DNA of 64,000 nt, taken from Turritopsis dohrnii. Its lineage: Eukaryota; Cnidaria; Hydrozoa; Anthoathecata; Oceaniidae. Each line of letters opens with the position of its first letter. Positions within the stretch are counted from its first letter, which is position 1. The DNA lies in NCBI GenBank assembly GCA_027922465.2, contig BQMF02000120.1, positions 496,001-560,000 on the forward strand, written 5' to 3'. The notes beneath the pieces were generated by a model, which saw nothing but the letters and a program-made list of their open reading frames with translations, searched no databases and was not told the DNA's origin. Shown piece after piece: positions 1-13,500 of the stretch. The translations under genes and the position numbers were made by a program.

Positions 1-3000
1 GGAAATGCTCTGCCCATCCCATCACAGTCTAGGACTGGTATACCAAGTTCACCAGCAAGAACTAATGGCTCGATAGCATTTAAGCCACCTATTTCGCATG
101 GAAAGATGGCAGCTGGTAAAGATTCCAGTGTTTCGGTCTGTGGTAACTTCATAACCTTAGATAGAAAGAGAAAAGTTGTGAGCAACAATGGTTGTGATCA
201 TTATCCTATTCTCAAGCTATTCCTCAAACACACGAGTTGCACATTTACCACCAAGCTATCCATTTTTGATATTTTTTGTACAAATGTTCCAGTTAATGCA
301 GAAGTTCAGAAAAAGAGATGTTCTGCAGTAGGTCTATGTGGTGTATAGCTTAGCTTCCTTGTGAAAAAACCTTGAAAAAACCTTGAAAAGCTTGAAAGGA
401 ATTTTTAATTGTACTAATGTCCTGTCACTTAAACAAAAATGAAAAGGGCTTTCACCTGATCAAGAGGACAATCATTTTTGATTCATAGAAAAAACATCTG
501 GCTAAATTTACTCGATCACGTGAATGATGAATTTTTATGTATTTCGATTTGAGTGCTTGTTACTTGCCACTTATATACAAGTTTACAAAAAAGTAGCTCT
601 GTAAGTGTGAGTACTATAACACAAATGAGCAACATGAAGTTTTTCACAGTTTAGTCATTCACAGACAGGTAATTAATTTTTAAAATCAGCATTATATTCC
701 ATTCGTGTAACTTACTTCTTTAAAAAAAAATTAATGAAGTACAACATTCAGCCTTTCGATTATTTTAGTCCTTAATTAATGGATACAGTATACCATACAC
801 ATAGTTGCTATCAGACAAGAAATTTCTAAAGAATTTATTTACAAACATTTGTTCATACGAATGATGTGCTACATCATGGTAATTATTCAACGAATGAAAG
901 TTGTTTGAGTGAAACCCACAGTGGAACAATTTCAATCAATTTGCAACATAGAAAGTTTGTATGGTTATCTTGATAAAAAAATTAAATTAACATTGCTATT
1001 AACATTTAATTAAAATTTTTTTAAAAATTTAATTAACATCACTATTTTAATTAAAATTAGAAAACATGGACCAGAACTATCGATGAAAGAATAATAATTT
1101 TTAAACATAACGTACCTTACAATGTTTACCATCAACATTTTCTAGCTTCCAGTCGTTATCTTTGGCAATCTGTTCTATACAGGTATCAGAAACACCTACT
1201 TCCAATAGTTTTTGCAATATTTTGAGCGCATCCTTTGTCTCCCTATCACTTGTCAGCCGTTCAATCAGTGTTTCAGGAGCACCCATGATTGCAACAGAAA
1301 AAACTTTCTGGTTTTCTTCCAAACTGTATGAAAAATGAATTGTAAAAATCATGAAAATGTCACTGCAGTGAAGAGCATTTTCATTGAAATAGTGTGTATA
1401 TTTATATAGAATTGCACTCCCACTCAATGATTTTTCAACAAATTTACCCACTGGGTTGCCCAATTCTAAACGTATCTTACCTTGATGGGTGTATGACTTT
1501 AACTTGAAGACCTTTCTCGATACATGTTCTCAAACGTAACCGCCCTAGATACGGACTACCACCGCCACCGCAACCAAAAATACCAGCCCCAATTGCTATA
1601 CAGTCTGCATCCCATAGATTTAGTATCCATTCACCTTTGTCTGTTACAAGTGGATTGTGATATAGAGGTGTCTCAGTTTGCTTCTGAACATTGCTTACAT
1701 CTTTATCTGAAAATATTAATCGTCTTGTGTACATTCAAATGTTCATAATGTCAAGTCTGGTTTTGCTTAAAAACTTAAAAGACCTTTTAACAATTTCTGC
1801 ATCAGCAAAATAATCTCCAGCTTTACAGAAAAAAAGCAGAATTGAGGTGGAACATTTCTTTCAGTGATTGGATCAGAAGAAAGAAACAAATCAATTATTA
1901 TCGTGGATACACAAGCAGCACATGCCATAAAACCTTTGATACAGGAATACAGGAAAGGTTACAGCGCACAAACAGCATTAGTGAATATGATTGAAAAGTT
2001 CAAGAAAACCTTAGACAGAGGGAATGTATCAGGAGCATTTACAACAGATTTATCTAAAGCCTTTGACACCATTAATTATGATCTTTTGATAGGAAAGTTA
2101 CATGCTTATGGTTTACATTTTGGTAAGAGCTTTTAAAAGGCATCCCTGAAGGCTTGGTTTTGGGACCAATCTTGTTTTATATATACCTGAATGATTTATT
2201 TTTTATTATGAATAGTTGTGATGTGTGCAATTTTGCAGATGCTACGACTCCCTATACCATACTTTGGATTTATGTCTCAAACTCGAACATGATTGTGCTC
2301 TCCTTATTGACTGATTACATGAAATTGAACATTGAAAAATGTCATCTCTTTATATGTGGCAAAAAAATAGAAGAAACATTTGTGACTCTTGAAGATGACT
2401 TAATTTGGGAAGAGAAAAATGTAAAACTCGTTGGAATTACAATAGACAATCCAACAACAGAATAAACCAACTCCATGAGAGAGCTTTGAGATTAGTCTAC
2501 ATTGATTTTAATCAACCTTTGATGAATTATTAGACAAAGACAACTCATTCACTATCCATCATAAAAAATCCAGAAACTAGCTGTAGAAATGTTCAATGTG
2601 GTTAGAGGAATAGCTCATAAAGTGTTTACGGAATTGTTCGAAATAAATGATCAAAACAAGATTCGCAAAAATGGGACTATATATTTCCCCAAAGTTCAAC
2701 CCCCGTTTTAAAACATACTATGGTCGTATTTTTTATGTTTTATATTTTTTAATTTATGTGCTAATGAGAAAGCTTATCAGACTGAAACTAACAATTTGGC
2801 CATGAATGTGGTGAACAGACTATACATGGTCAAATGATAAGATTTCTCTCACAATTTCTAAATGACCTAAATGTGACTTATATTTCCCCTTAAACAACTG
2901 AATAGTCTTTTTGCAGAACATTTCATAATAAACATATGATCATTATTCATGTTGAAGACAAGCTTCCTATCCTTTAAACAAAAAAAATCACAGGAAAAAT

Positions 3001-6000
3001 GTAATTCAACAGAGCAAACTTGCTTTAACTCAGATGAAACTATCTTAATTTGTATAAAGGTTTACAAAAAAAGAAAAGAAAATTGTCAAACCTTTGGGGT
3101 AGACATTTAAGCAAATAACTACCTTTAAGGAAGAAATTTTTGCGGAAAATATTTTTGCGGAATATATTTTTGCGGATAAATGATCCAAAAATGCCATATT
3201 TTGCGGAATAAATTTTTGCGGATGACGATTTCAAAAGAGATTTTGTGGAATTAATTTTTGTGGATGCAAGAAATTTAATAAAATCGAAAGTAGGGAAACA
3301 CTTAATTCAGTGCCTGGGTGTATATACAAACTTTAGGTGGAATGGAAAGAGCAGATTTATGGAATAACATCTATTTTTCATCAGTTATAATATCAAAATA
3401 GAATACTTAACTGTAACAAACAGATGTGGCTGGCTCTTATGTTTGTTCTCAGGAGGTTCAGAATATGACTCAGTCTATAGGTTCACTTCCATAAAAGAAA
3501 AGGGCAAATAACAATAAAAACTGTGATACCTCTGCCGACATCGTTCCCAAAGTAAAAGCAATGGTACGAAGTGCAAAACCTGTTCCATGTGCAGGTGCTG
3601 CTTGTATTGTTATTGACGAAGTCCTTAGATGTTCAATAACCATGACGTTTTTCCTTCATCATTTTCCAAACGTTTTGTAAAGATGAGATTTTCATTTATA
3701 TGCAAAGCAAAGTGAATAATCAATTCTTTACGGGTGAAAAATTTCTAAATCTTTGCGGAGTAAATCTTTGCAGATGGAAAATTTCGAAAATCTTGCAGAA
3801 CTTATTTTTTTGGATGACAAATATTTATTCATTTTTTTATCTATTCAAAAAAAAGTACCGTACAAATTTCTTCCGCAAACAATTTCTTCCCTTAAGGTAT
3901 CAAAAGAAATCAAAAACCAATCTTTACTAAAAAATATTATGTGAAGCATTTCAAATTAGGGATGAAAAAATCACAATTTATAAAATTAAATTCAAGTATT
4001 CAAAGTAATCATCTCTGATTCAAAAAAATATGTTCACATACTATCATAGTATATCATGTATGTAATAAAAATGACTTTCATAAATCCCAAATGAAAAAAA
4101 AAATATTTTGGTAGTGAAAATATACATCCATAACCAAATCACTGCTATCTGGAAGTAGAAAATTTTGTATTGGCTTGATTTAAATTACAGACTGTTATGT
4201 TGGATTGTGTTTTGAATTACGTTCGTTGTTTGTAAGGAAAATTGACATCATAATTTCTGCGAAATAAAATATTACACACAATATCAAAACAGTATACGTA
4301 ATCATGGAATTGAATGAATGTTGTTGATTAAACGACTATCCCGGGAGGCATATTAAACCAGATTCTTTCAAGAATTATGTCCCAATCCTGTGTGTGTGTG
4401 TATTAAAACGTAATTGGTTCTCTGAACTTCTTTTTGCATATACAACATCAAGCTTTTACTTGCAGTTCTTGTTATGTACTCCTTGAATTAACAACTGGTT
4501 GTTCTCCACCAACTGTAAGAAGGGTTTCCTTCATAATGGTTGTACATCTACGTGTTTTCAGCAGTTGGGCTACATCATAATCAGGATGTAAAATAAAAAT
4601 AAATCTGCAGCTTGGCTTTTAATAATGAACTTTCAACTTTGCACTGAAATCACAGATTCAATGCTCTACTGTTCCAAGACCAAGCACTTAATTACCATCA
4701 TAACACTCACATTGTTATCAATAAAAACAAAACGTCTGTAACAACATCTTAATATCTCGCTTTTTTCTCTTACTTGCATTCATTCAAAAATTTTAAAATA
4801 AACTTTTATTTCTTTAATATGTCTTACTGTAACCGAATTAAAATAAAGAAATAAAAAAACCCCAAAAAGCCACCAAAATAGCAACTATTCAAACAAGTAA
4901 GGCATGGCACAGAACAGTATAGTAGGTAACAAAATGGTATAGCATGTGCAGCATAACTTATCATGGATATATGACATCGAAAAGAGTTAGATGCTCAAAA
5001 GTTTAACAAAATTACCTGATTTATCATTCTGTTTTATATTTCTTAACGGATCAGCTAGTGTCTCTGTTTCCATTGCTGGTGTTTGACGCACTGTTTTGCA
5101 ACTTTCATCAAGGAATTCTAATTCATCAATGGCGCCATTGCTCACTGCAACACTAATAGCTTCTTTCTTTGCACTCTCCAGTACTACATCTCTTGAAATT
5201 GAATCTGTCATTGTGACTAACTTGTCGATGGAACCACTTACTTTGCTCAGTGCAGCACCAACAGCATTGGCAACCTAATATAAAACCAAAGTTTCTCATG
5301 AACAAGCCTTACTGACGATAGAGCTATGTGAATGTATTAATACATGGTTGTCATTGTGAAGAGTGAATATATGAAGTCAAGGCTTTCCTTTATAATCTGG
5401 TGACCCATGCAATCAATTATGTTATGATCGATATTTGATCCTTGGGTGGTCAGGTTTCAATTTCCATCTGATACCATTTTCATTAAGTTCTAGTTCTCAC
5501 GTGACGTGATGTCATAGTTTAAAACAAAATGAAAAATGTCATGTCTCAATCAAAAGACCATAAAAAAAGACGAGACAAACTATTAGAACCAATGTCATCC
5601 CTACATATTTGGCAAAAAAATAGGTTAAAAAATGATCTCATCTGTGACATCATCCAAAATTAAAAAGTGGCCAAATTCAAAAACAACTTTTGGATGCTTG
5701 GTACCACTTTTTCTGGGGAAAAATTAATTATTGCAAGTTTGTTACTGAGATATCTTTGTCTATCATTAACAAAATGCACCAAATATCACTTCTATATCAA
5801 TTTTATCTTGCATGTCTATCACCTGATAGTGTAATGGTTTTGTTATTGATGATGCACCTGCAAACGTTTGATTGCAATCTATTAATATACTGCCTCCTCC
5901 AACCAAAACAACTGGACACAGTTCATCATTAAGCTAAAAAAACAATATAACACCACAATAATTAGATATACATTAGCTTATTAAGGAAATATATAATGAA

Positions 6001-8701
6001 AACTAAAAGAGAATGGTTACCTTCACAGAATCAACAGTATCTTCTACCATTTTCTTAATGACATGCAAAGCCTTCTCCTTCAGTTCATCGTTTAAGTTTG
6101 CTACATTTGATTTATCTCCGACATCAGCAATACCACAAGCGACTGCAATGTCTGTTGACACAAGAACATCCCCACCAAACACAACAGCATCTCTTGTAAT
6201 GTTATATTCAACTGATTTTGGTCCAACAGATACACTCTACGATGAATAAAAAGAGCTTTTTTGACAAGTTTAACTGAGATGATGTAATTAGTGCCATAAC
6301 TGATTAGGAGGAATTATTATTGTTTTGAAAATGGAGTATCATATATTGAACAAATCGCTTTCATTACATTGATCTTATCGATGCATGGCACATAAACAGA
6401 GGGGTTGTGGAAATTTCAAATTGCAACTGAACTTCTTTTACCTGATCTTCGTGAACCTTGACAAGGGAACCTCCACCTAAACCAATTGATTTCACGTCTG
6501 GCATATGAAAATTTGTGTTTACTCCACCAATCTACAAAGTCATAGATTTAATCCAAACTACCCAATGGACATAATTGTAAAAAGGTCACTGCAATGAAGA
6601 GCATTCTTATTGATATAGTGTTTTGCCAAGAAATACAGTCCTTTGCAGGGGTTTTTCAATAAATTTACCCACTGGTTAGTGGCAATGCTTTATAATATTT
6701 GATAAAATTTTAAATATGTATGCTACACAGATCTTGAGAAACATATAAATCTGAAAACAAAATATTAGAAGTAGTACTTTTATTCTTGATGAAGCTTCTC
6801 TTGGAAAGCCATTTTTCAATACACCAACATCAGTCGATGTACCACCAATATCAACGATAATGGCGTCTTTCAATGATGATAAATGAGCAGCACCTCGCAT
6901 GCTATTAGTAGCACCAGATGAAAATGTAAAAACCGGATAGTTCAAAATGCGCTGTTCACTATAATGAGAATGGTTGCATATTCAATTTAACTCCTAAACA
7001 CATAGCAAGTATTTAAAAATGACAATATGATGGAAAAAATGTTGATGGAATGAACCTGATAAGTGTGCCGTCATTTTGAGTAAAAAATACAGGACAGTGC
7101 AAACCAACTTTGTTCAAAGCTCTTTTAAAGCCAGTTATGGTTTTCTCGCATAATGCTTTTAAACTTTCATTCAAGATGCTAGCATTCTCACGTTCCAATA
7201 AACCAAGATGGCCGAGTTGATGTGACAATGTATATGTTATGTCAGGATAAAGTTTCTGTAGCATGTCACCAATGAGATTTTCTTGATATGGATTTTTAGG
7301 AGAGAAAATGCCTAAACAAAAAGTTGAGATAACTTAGAATGCATAGTTTAGTTTACAATTTCATTATAACAAGTCTCAAATTTCAACATGGCAGTAAAAT
7401 ATTGATCATTTCAGCTCTCAAATTCGAAAACAGAGTTTTTTCCATAAAGAATTACAAAGAGTTACAAAGGGTAGGAATCTATCAAAGACTATAAAGTGTC
7501 GTTATCAAAATTGTCGGAAACATCATATATGGTTTATATTATGATGATCATACCTGAATTTCTATGGAGCTCCAACAAAACAAAAAATTTTTACAGTCAA
7601 GAGAAAAGGAAAAATAAATGCTGTTAAACAAAATTAACACCTTTAGAGTGTAATTCATACAACATAAATCTGCAAACCTATAACTTTAACTGAAATCCTT
7701 CATTAACCACATTTGTTTTTAAAAGACCAACAACAGATTTTTCTATTAGTTTTATGGCTACTACTTTTGTGTGAAGATGCAGCAACTCATTCATGTTGTG
7801 TGTAGATACTCTATTCCAATGTGCTTTAAAAGCAGCAAATGGTTGGGAGGCATCACATGACTGTTCTATCTATAAGTTGGGGGATAAAAGCAGAAGAGCT
7901 CAAGTTTTCCACTCCTGGTTACTATACATAAATATTGTATGAAACTGACAATTGCAATCATTTCGGCAGTATTTACAAACAACAGTATTCAGATGGCAGG
8001 GGAGGTTGGGCCACAAGTTGCCTTGTTCCTGCCATGGCCTAAAGAAGGGACTTAGAATGAGACCAGCTCCCATTATGGTACTTAATAAATATGGTTATTT
8101 TTGTCTCTTAAAAAGGTTAGGAACTTCATCGCCATAATGAGAACGGAACCACAATTGCACAAGCAGGGATGCTACCGTATGACCAATATACCACAAGGCT
8201 ATATTTCAATGAGAAAACTGAGAAAAGCTTACCTGAAACAGCCACATGATTTATTCCTTCTGTTGCAATTGTTTTGATCACTTCAGTGATTTCATCAGTA
8301 TCTACATCACTAATGACACTACCATCGAATTCGAAACCACCTTTCAACATATGAGAACCTCCATTAACAATCTCTGACAGATCTTTTGGAAAATCTGTAA
8401 ATGGTGGTAAACTTAGAGAAGCCTGGCCACATAATCGGATACAAGCAACCTTTGATAGACCTTTACGTTTGATGACAGCATTAATGAAATGTGTGGTGCC
8501 AATATGGACTCGCTTTATGTTAGTGATCACATTCTTGTCAATAGAAGAAGCGCTATCAAGAGCTGATTGGGTAGCATTAACTACACCGTCAAGAATGTTT
8601 TCAGTCGTTGCGGATTTACTCCATCCAATCACTTCACTGCCATGTATAATTACCACATCAGTATTTGTGCCACCAACATCAATCCCAACAACGAGTGACA
8701 T
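1..8701 (-). CDS. Hydantoinase/oxoprolinase A fused to DUF917 (3' end outside window)
   Basis: Ten exons, read downward: 8701-8233, 7311-7056, 6958-6778, 6531-6442, 6236-6021, 5933-5823, 5274-5016, 1706-1481, 1323-1116 and 137 to beyond base 1. All junctions keep frame, giving about 717 residues in the window. The N-terminal two thirds is an actin-fold ATPase of the HyuA/oxoprolinase family: phosphate motif GIDVGGTNTD (6-15), the LGLLERENASILN and FTQNDGTL segments in exon 2, second phosphate motif VDIGGTSTD (277-285), and VGGGS (415-419). From about residue 555 it is DUF917-like: GAGIFGCGGGGSPYLG (567-582), then EIGGLN (687-692) and DGMGRAF at the window edge. The family hydrolyses cyclic amides such as hydantoins or 5-oxoproline with ATP; the substrate here is unknown. 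It is not the HyuA-HyuB fusion of animal 5-oxoprolinase. The start is the first ATG before the phosphate loop. No targeting signal is visible, so it is probably cytosolic. Confidence 0.88.
138..1115. other. Intron 9 of the hydantoinase-DUF917 gene
   Basis: This AT-rich interval lies between acceptor CCACAG at 138-143 (minus) and the donor after 1116. It holds short repeated words (ACCTTGAAA around 360-395, TTAATTAAA-type runs around 975-1055). I see no coding sequence or complete mobile element in it. Confidence 0.6.
1340..1454. mobile_element. Small palindromic MITE, family P1, copy a (intron 8)
   Basis: About 115 bp. Its consensus shape is CCAGTGGGCAAATT at one end, TCACTGC(A/G)ATGAAGAGC and a TTGAAATAGTGTGTA core, then GCACTCC and AAATTTACCCACTGG at the other end; the two halves are roughly complementary. 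It fills most of the 156-nt intron between exons 8 and 9 of the hydantoinase gene. The left outer end is worn. Confidence 0.7.
1864..2720 (+). mobile_element. LINE reverse-transcriptase fragment (CR1/L2-like)
   Basis: Plus-strand pieces of a LINE reverse transcriptase: YRKGYSAQTAL, DLSKAFDTINYDLL, then after a deletion VLGPILFYIYLNDLFF and CNFADATTPY (the FADD catalytic motif is changed to FADA), MKLNIEKCHLFI, and a C-terminal stretch with LHERALRLVY and KDNSFTIH. A deletion, frame changes and stops show it is dead. It sits in the 3.3-kb intron 7 of the hydantoinase gene, in the opposite orientation. Confidence 0.8.
3121..3898. mobile_element. Inverted-repeat element, ACCTTAAGG family, copy 1
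   Basis: The ends are ACCTTTAAGGAAGAAATTTT (left) and, reverse-complemented, ACCTTAAGGGAAGAAATTGT (right). The subterminal parts repeat words such as TTTTTGCGGA and GCGGAATAAATTTTTGCGG. A second copy with the same termini lies at 51861-52514. No transposase is recognised. The middle (about 3530-3640) has an open stretch in both strands that I could not identify. Confidence 0.7.
3899..5015. other. Remainder of intron 7, no gene seen
   Basis: AT-rich intron sequence between the inverted-repeat element and exon 7 (5016-5274). I see no convincing coding sequence, structured RNA or complete mobile element. Confidence 0.5.
6562..6675. mobile_element. MITE family P1, copy b (intron 3)
   Basis: Begins CCCAATGGACATAATTGTAA and ends AAATTTACCCACTGG, with the family core GTCACTGCAATGAAGAGCA inside. 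It occupies about half of the 246-nt intron between hydantoinase exons 3 and 4. Confidence 0.72.
7663..7871 (-). other. Exon-like open stretch inside hydantoinase intron 1
   Basis: A minus-strand frame open for about 60 codons, with segments AAFKAHWNRVSTHN and LLHLHTKVVAIKLIEK, follows an AG-ending pyrimidine-poor stretch and ends in a stop. It resembles coding sequence in composition but has no match I recognise, and exons 1 and 2 of the host gene already join in frame without it. It may be a fragment of another gene or element. Confidence 0.25.
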
Positions 8702-9853
8702 TGTTTGAGAATTTATTTTGAAATTCTGTTAACTGACAAATTATTAAAAACAATAATTGAATCAAAATGGTAAGTAAAAACAAAAAAAATTATCTGATAA
8801 TAAACAGAGTTTGGTGATATTCAGAGCTTGATGATATACAGATATTTATTGTTTCTATACAGCTTATATTCTTGTCCTTTTTTTGCACCTAAAATGTGCA
8901 TCTATAAGTTGCTGTTACTAGAACAGTTAGAAAGATACCATTTGATATCAATATACTCACATCACAATACAAAGCTTTGATAGGTTTCATTGCATAAAAA
9001 AGTTTTTAGGTAAACAAATAGTTTTCTTAGGGAAAAGAATGGGGGAAAAAAAGGAAAATGGTTCTTTAAAATTTTTGCAGAAAAATATATAATAAATCTA
9101 GACTACAATTGCAAGTGCAAAAAATATTTCCCCAACATTATAATTTTATTATAAATAAAGTGAGTCAAATATTATATATTGAGAAATTTAAATAGTTAAA
9201 CCTGGCTCCCACTTTATCATTAACATTTATATCAACATACTAACCTCATTGTAAACAAATTCACTACAACAATGTTGATTTTATTTATGAATGAATTTTG
9301 ACTTTTTATCAATTCCAACATCCAAAGGATATTCAAAAATACTGAAATAAGGAAAAAGAAAAAGATGATGAGAAATGCCTGAGAAAGAAGAAAAATTTGA
9401 AAATTCTAGAAGTAAACAAAATCATGAGTCGCATCAATAATCGTCAAACTTTAGTTCATGGTGGGATACCAAGCTTCATGGAACAAAAAAAAACAAAAAA
9501 AAAACTGTTAATGCAAATTGATTATATAAAAAATAGTACAGTCATTTATTTATACAGTCAAATAGGACTAAATCAATAGGCCAAAAGTAAACACAGACTC
9601 AAAATTTAGTACAGAAATTTACAAATCTTTAAAAACAAGCTAAATTAGAACAACCTCAAACTTTAATGATAAAAGTTACCAGAAAATGAGAATAACATCT
9701 TTTCTGTCTCTTCTCTTCAGAAATAACCAAATAAAAAAGTGATAAAGAATGAACTAACATCTTCAAGGCCAAAGAACTTAAAGTTTGTAAGTTGATTAAA
9801 ATACTTTTTTCTCTCCTTCTGGTTATTATGGTATATTAAAGAGGTATTTCTCC
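8702..9853. other. Intergenic region between hydantoinase and anoctamin genes
   Basis: Both flanking genes are on the minus strand, so this holds the promoter and 5' leader of the hydantoinase gene (8702 upward) and the 3' end of the anoctamin gene. It is strongly AT-rich with A runs. I can place no TATA box, polyadenylation site or repeat with confidence. Confidence 0.4.
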
Positions 9854-9967
9854 CTAACGTAATAATGGTATAAAATTGGGTTTGGATTTCAGTTTGGAAC
9901 CAAGGCCACGATGGTTTTGTGAAGGAGAGGAAAGCGAAAAACTTTCAAGTGTGATGGTACACACTTC
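9854..9967 (-). other. Possible alternative last coding exon of the anoctamin gene
   Basis: A minus-strand stretch follows acceptor GGAATATAG at 9968-9976 and is open in phase 0 for 37 codons before TAG (starts EVCTITLESFSLSS, ends NFIPLLR). Exon 11 of the anoctamin gene ends in phase 0, so this could replace the last exon at 10519-10575, giving 689 aa instead of 670. Another frame is open for 36 codons, so the choice of frame and the exon itself are uncertain. Confidence 0.35.
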
Positions 9968-10518
9968 CTATATTCCTAAGAAAAAAAGAAAGAAATTCTA
10001 TTTGCTATTCACGTTATTTTAGACAAGCCAGCCATTTTGTTGGGTTTGATATTTTTTTTACAATGCCATAATAGAAAATACATCATTTAGGCAAAACTGG
10101 TATATATCTACTAAAAAATGAAATTGATTAAAAAAATTGAACTTATTATTATATACAATTCAAACTTTCGTATGTTTTAGAATAGTATAAATAACAAATA
10201 AAATACTATAATGTATTCTTCCACGTTCAACACATTCCAGAGATTACTTTTCGTGTGCCACTAAATGATACAATGACTTTTCCTAAAAAGAAAAAATCAT
10301 GTTAAAATCATGTGGTAGTTTCTGCTGATATCAATTCAATACAGTAATTTCTTAGCAGTTTCCCTCAGCAATTTTTATATGCAAGAATAAAATGGAAAAC
10401 TTAAGAAACTTTCCAATACAATGTTTTATCACTTTCTTTACTAAGAATAAAAAATTACTGTAAAGACTCAACACTTATTCAAATTTCAGTGGTTTTGAGA
10501 CTGGGAGCGTATTCTAAT

Positions 10519-13500
10519 TTACTTAGGTAGAGGTGTTTCAAAGAAGGCAAACCCTGTAGTGATGGTCGTGCCATGCTGAAAGAACAGCTAGAATTCGTGA
10601 ATGTGACAGAAAAGAATCTGTTTATTCCTGACGAGAACAACTGAATGGGAGCAGTTCCAGAGGGGTTACTCGTCGATGAGGATGAAGAAGGTGAAGAGGA
10701 TGATACAGATATTTTGTAATTCGTTATTATTGTTTAAAGATTATTTGTCTGAAAAATTATTTCTGAAAACATTTTTAGATATTCGTTATCGAAAAAATAT
10801 AATACCATAAGTGAAAATAATTAATAAGTAACGCCCTTGACTAAGAATAAGAATAAAAGCTGTAAAAAGAGTTCTTAAACAACTTTGCAAGTTCTATCAT
10901 CCCTTGAAATATTGGAATTCCTTTAATATACAACAGAGACCAACAATTGTTTTCTCCAAACCTTGCTTTCTTGTTGTGCCTTATATTCAGCTTTGGCTAA
11001 CAGTTTCGTTATTGATCCAGGAATATCAGGAATCAATTTAGCAATCAAAACTTTTAACATGATCAGAAAATGCTACAAGAAAAAAAGAATTTCAAAAACA
11101 TATAGTTCCGAAACAGGGTTGAAGCGGTAATAGAAACAGCATTTGGGACTGCAGTGCTCATTTTGGTAAAGTTGACACAAACAAAATCTTGGATACCTCA
11201 AAAATAACGAACATAAGTATGTATTGTATGGGTTTGTTTTCCATCTCAAACCATTGCTGAGTACTGTTAGATAATGCAATGATAGCACAGTTCGTCATGA
11301 CAGCAATGATGCTCATCAGGTCGAAAGCACTCTAAAAAAAATAAGAGAAAATAAAGCTTTTAATACAGTAAAGAGACATTTGTTGCAAAAAAGACAGACC
11401 TGCCAAACACCAATTGAGCTTGTGGGCTGTGCGAAGGGACGTTGATGCAACTTGCAAAGTTTGAATGCATCCGTTCGAATCTCTACCATATTATTCACCA
11501 ATGCCCAAAATCCAGCCAATGGGTAGGCAGCAGAGAACATGAAAACGTACCCAAATTGTGTGAACATTTCCAAATAATCACCGAAAGTGTTCTAAAACAA
11601 CATGGCAATAGAAAAATTTATAGAATTGAATGTGGTTTTCTTAAACTAAATAACTTTAGTTTTTTCTGTTTGTTTTGTTAAAATTGACTACAATGTCTTA
11701 TTATGTCTAATGTTCAACTGTCAAACCCATCACCAAGAAAATCATGAAATATAAAGGTCTGTAGTCATGGTAACAAGAAAACAATAGCAGAATTACGTTG
11801 ATAAAAATGTACTCTAAATAAACCTTACAGAATAACATGGCATGTTTCCTTCTCGAATGACTTGATTTTTCGGATCTCGAATTCTTTGCAGAACTAACGT
11901 TTTTCCTTTTTTCTTTGCCTGAATATTGTTCTTTTTGAACTGAATATAAGGAATGCCAGACTCTTGGACTTGTTGTATCAGCTGCTGAGTAATTAATTGT
12001 GTTGCAAGTTGCTAGAACAGAATCATACGGAAAATGTTCTTAAAAGGTTGTTCTCATTTTTCTTTCATGCTGAGCTTTTGGAATTTAGAACCAAAATTTA
12101 AAATTACCTGCCTCAACAATGCCATATCACAAAGATAAAAAGCAATATAAAATAATGACAAAAAGCTGTTGATAAAGTAAAACTAAAAAAATGGAAAAGA
12201 ATAATTTAGAGATTGGCATGCAAGAACTTAATGTTCAAAAATTTAAGGAAGTTATATTTACTACTTACGAAGACTAGCTTCACAATTAAATGATTATTAT
12301 AAGTTGACTGTACTCTATGGTTCTCTAAGAAAGAGAAAAATTATCGTCACTAACGGTCTCATAAGTGACGTAAACAAGATTAACAACATAAACAACGTAT
12401 ACTTTACTCTAACAATAATAACACAGCAGAAAAATTTGTTGAAAAATCGAAGGAGTGCATTCTATAGACACTATTTTAATAATATGCTCTACATCGTATT
12501 GGCCTTCTTTTATGATTTTGGCCGATGGGAAGCTGTTTGAACATTGCCTTATGCGTACTGGACTCTACGCTTTTTAAAAAAACTTCTAGCAAGACTATAG
12601 GAGAATAGTAAGAAATGAAAGAATGTTGTTGTATAGACATACATCTCACAGCAAAATTATGACTTAAACATTGTTTGTTGTTTTTTCTTTTTTTATGATA
12701 AACATTTTGTGACCATTGACTGCTTAAGAAACCTAGGTTTAAATTCCTACCCCAATCATTCAACTTAACAGCAATCCTTCCGTAAGCATTATTCAATCCA
12801 TATATAGCTGCAGCATATAGGATTCCTGGTAACTTTTTAATGATCATAGACCAAAATCCACTAGCATCTTTGTATGTTTTGGCCATTTTCTCTTGAAACT
12901 GAAAATACAACCACATGCCAGACATTGCGAACACCAGTGAGATTAGAAGGACTGGATAGGACACTAAGTACATCTTCAACCTTCTGCGCCATGTTGGATA
13001 GTATGGTTCTGGAAGCCCAGTAACAGGATTTATGCGAGGGTGACCTTTATATTCGGCTCTTGGTTCTTCCAGGAGCTTGCTTGACTCTTAAAAAAATATT
13101 GGTTTATACTTTAAATAAAGTAATTTTCAGGGGTTTTTTTGCAAAAGGTCTTCTCAGGTACACAATAAAACACAGCTGTTTAAAAATCACTATGAACTTT
13201 GTCAAAAATGAAAAAAAAGTAAATTAATAATAATGTTACCATGTGGATTCGTTAGTCTACCCCAATCAAAAACAATTGACGAGCTTTTTCGTTTCCACAA
13301 CTCTAAGAATATTGTTGCCCAGACTAAGTTAAGAATCGCAAACCAAACATTCTCAGCTCGATTTTCGTCCATCACAAACAACCAATTACATAGACCAATT
13401 ATCGCTGGTGGTATGAGAAATTTCGTATAGAACTCAAGAAACGCGAAATATAATGCAATGTTTTCTCCAAAATACGACTTGATATCATCTAGATAATGAA

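Noticed and set aside
3530..3640. Extra hydantoinase exon reading TIQAAPAHGTGFALRTIAF
   Set aside because: It lies inside an inverted-repeat element, its phase does not fit exon 7 (the fitting phase meets a stop), and exons 7 and 8 already join in frame.
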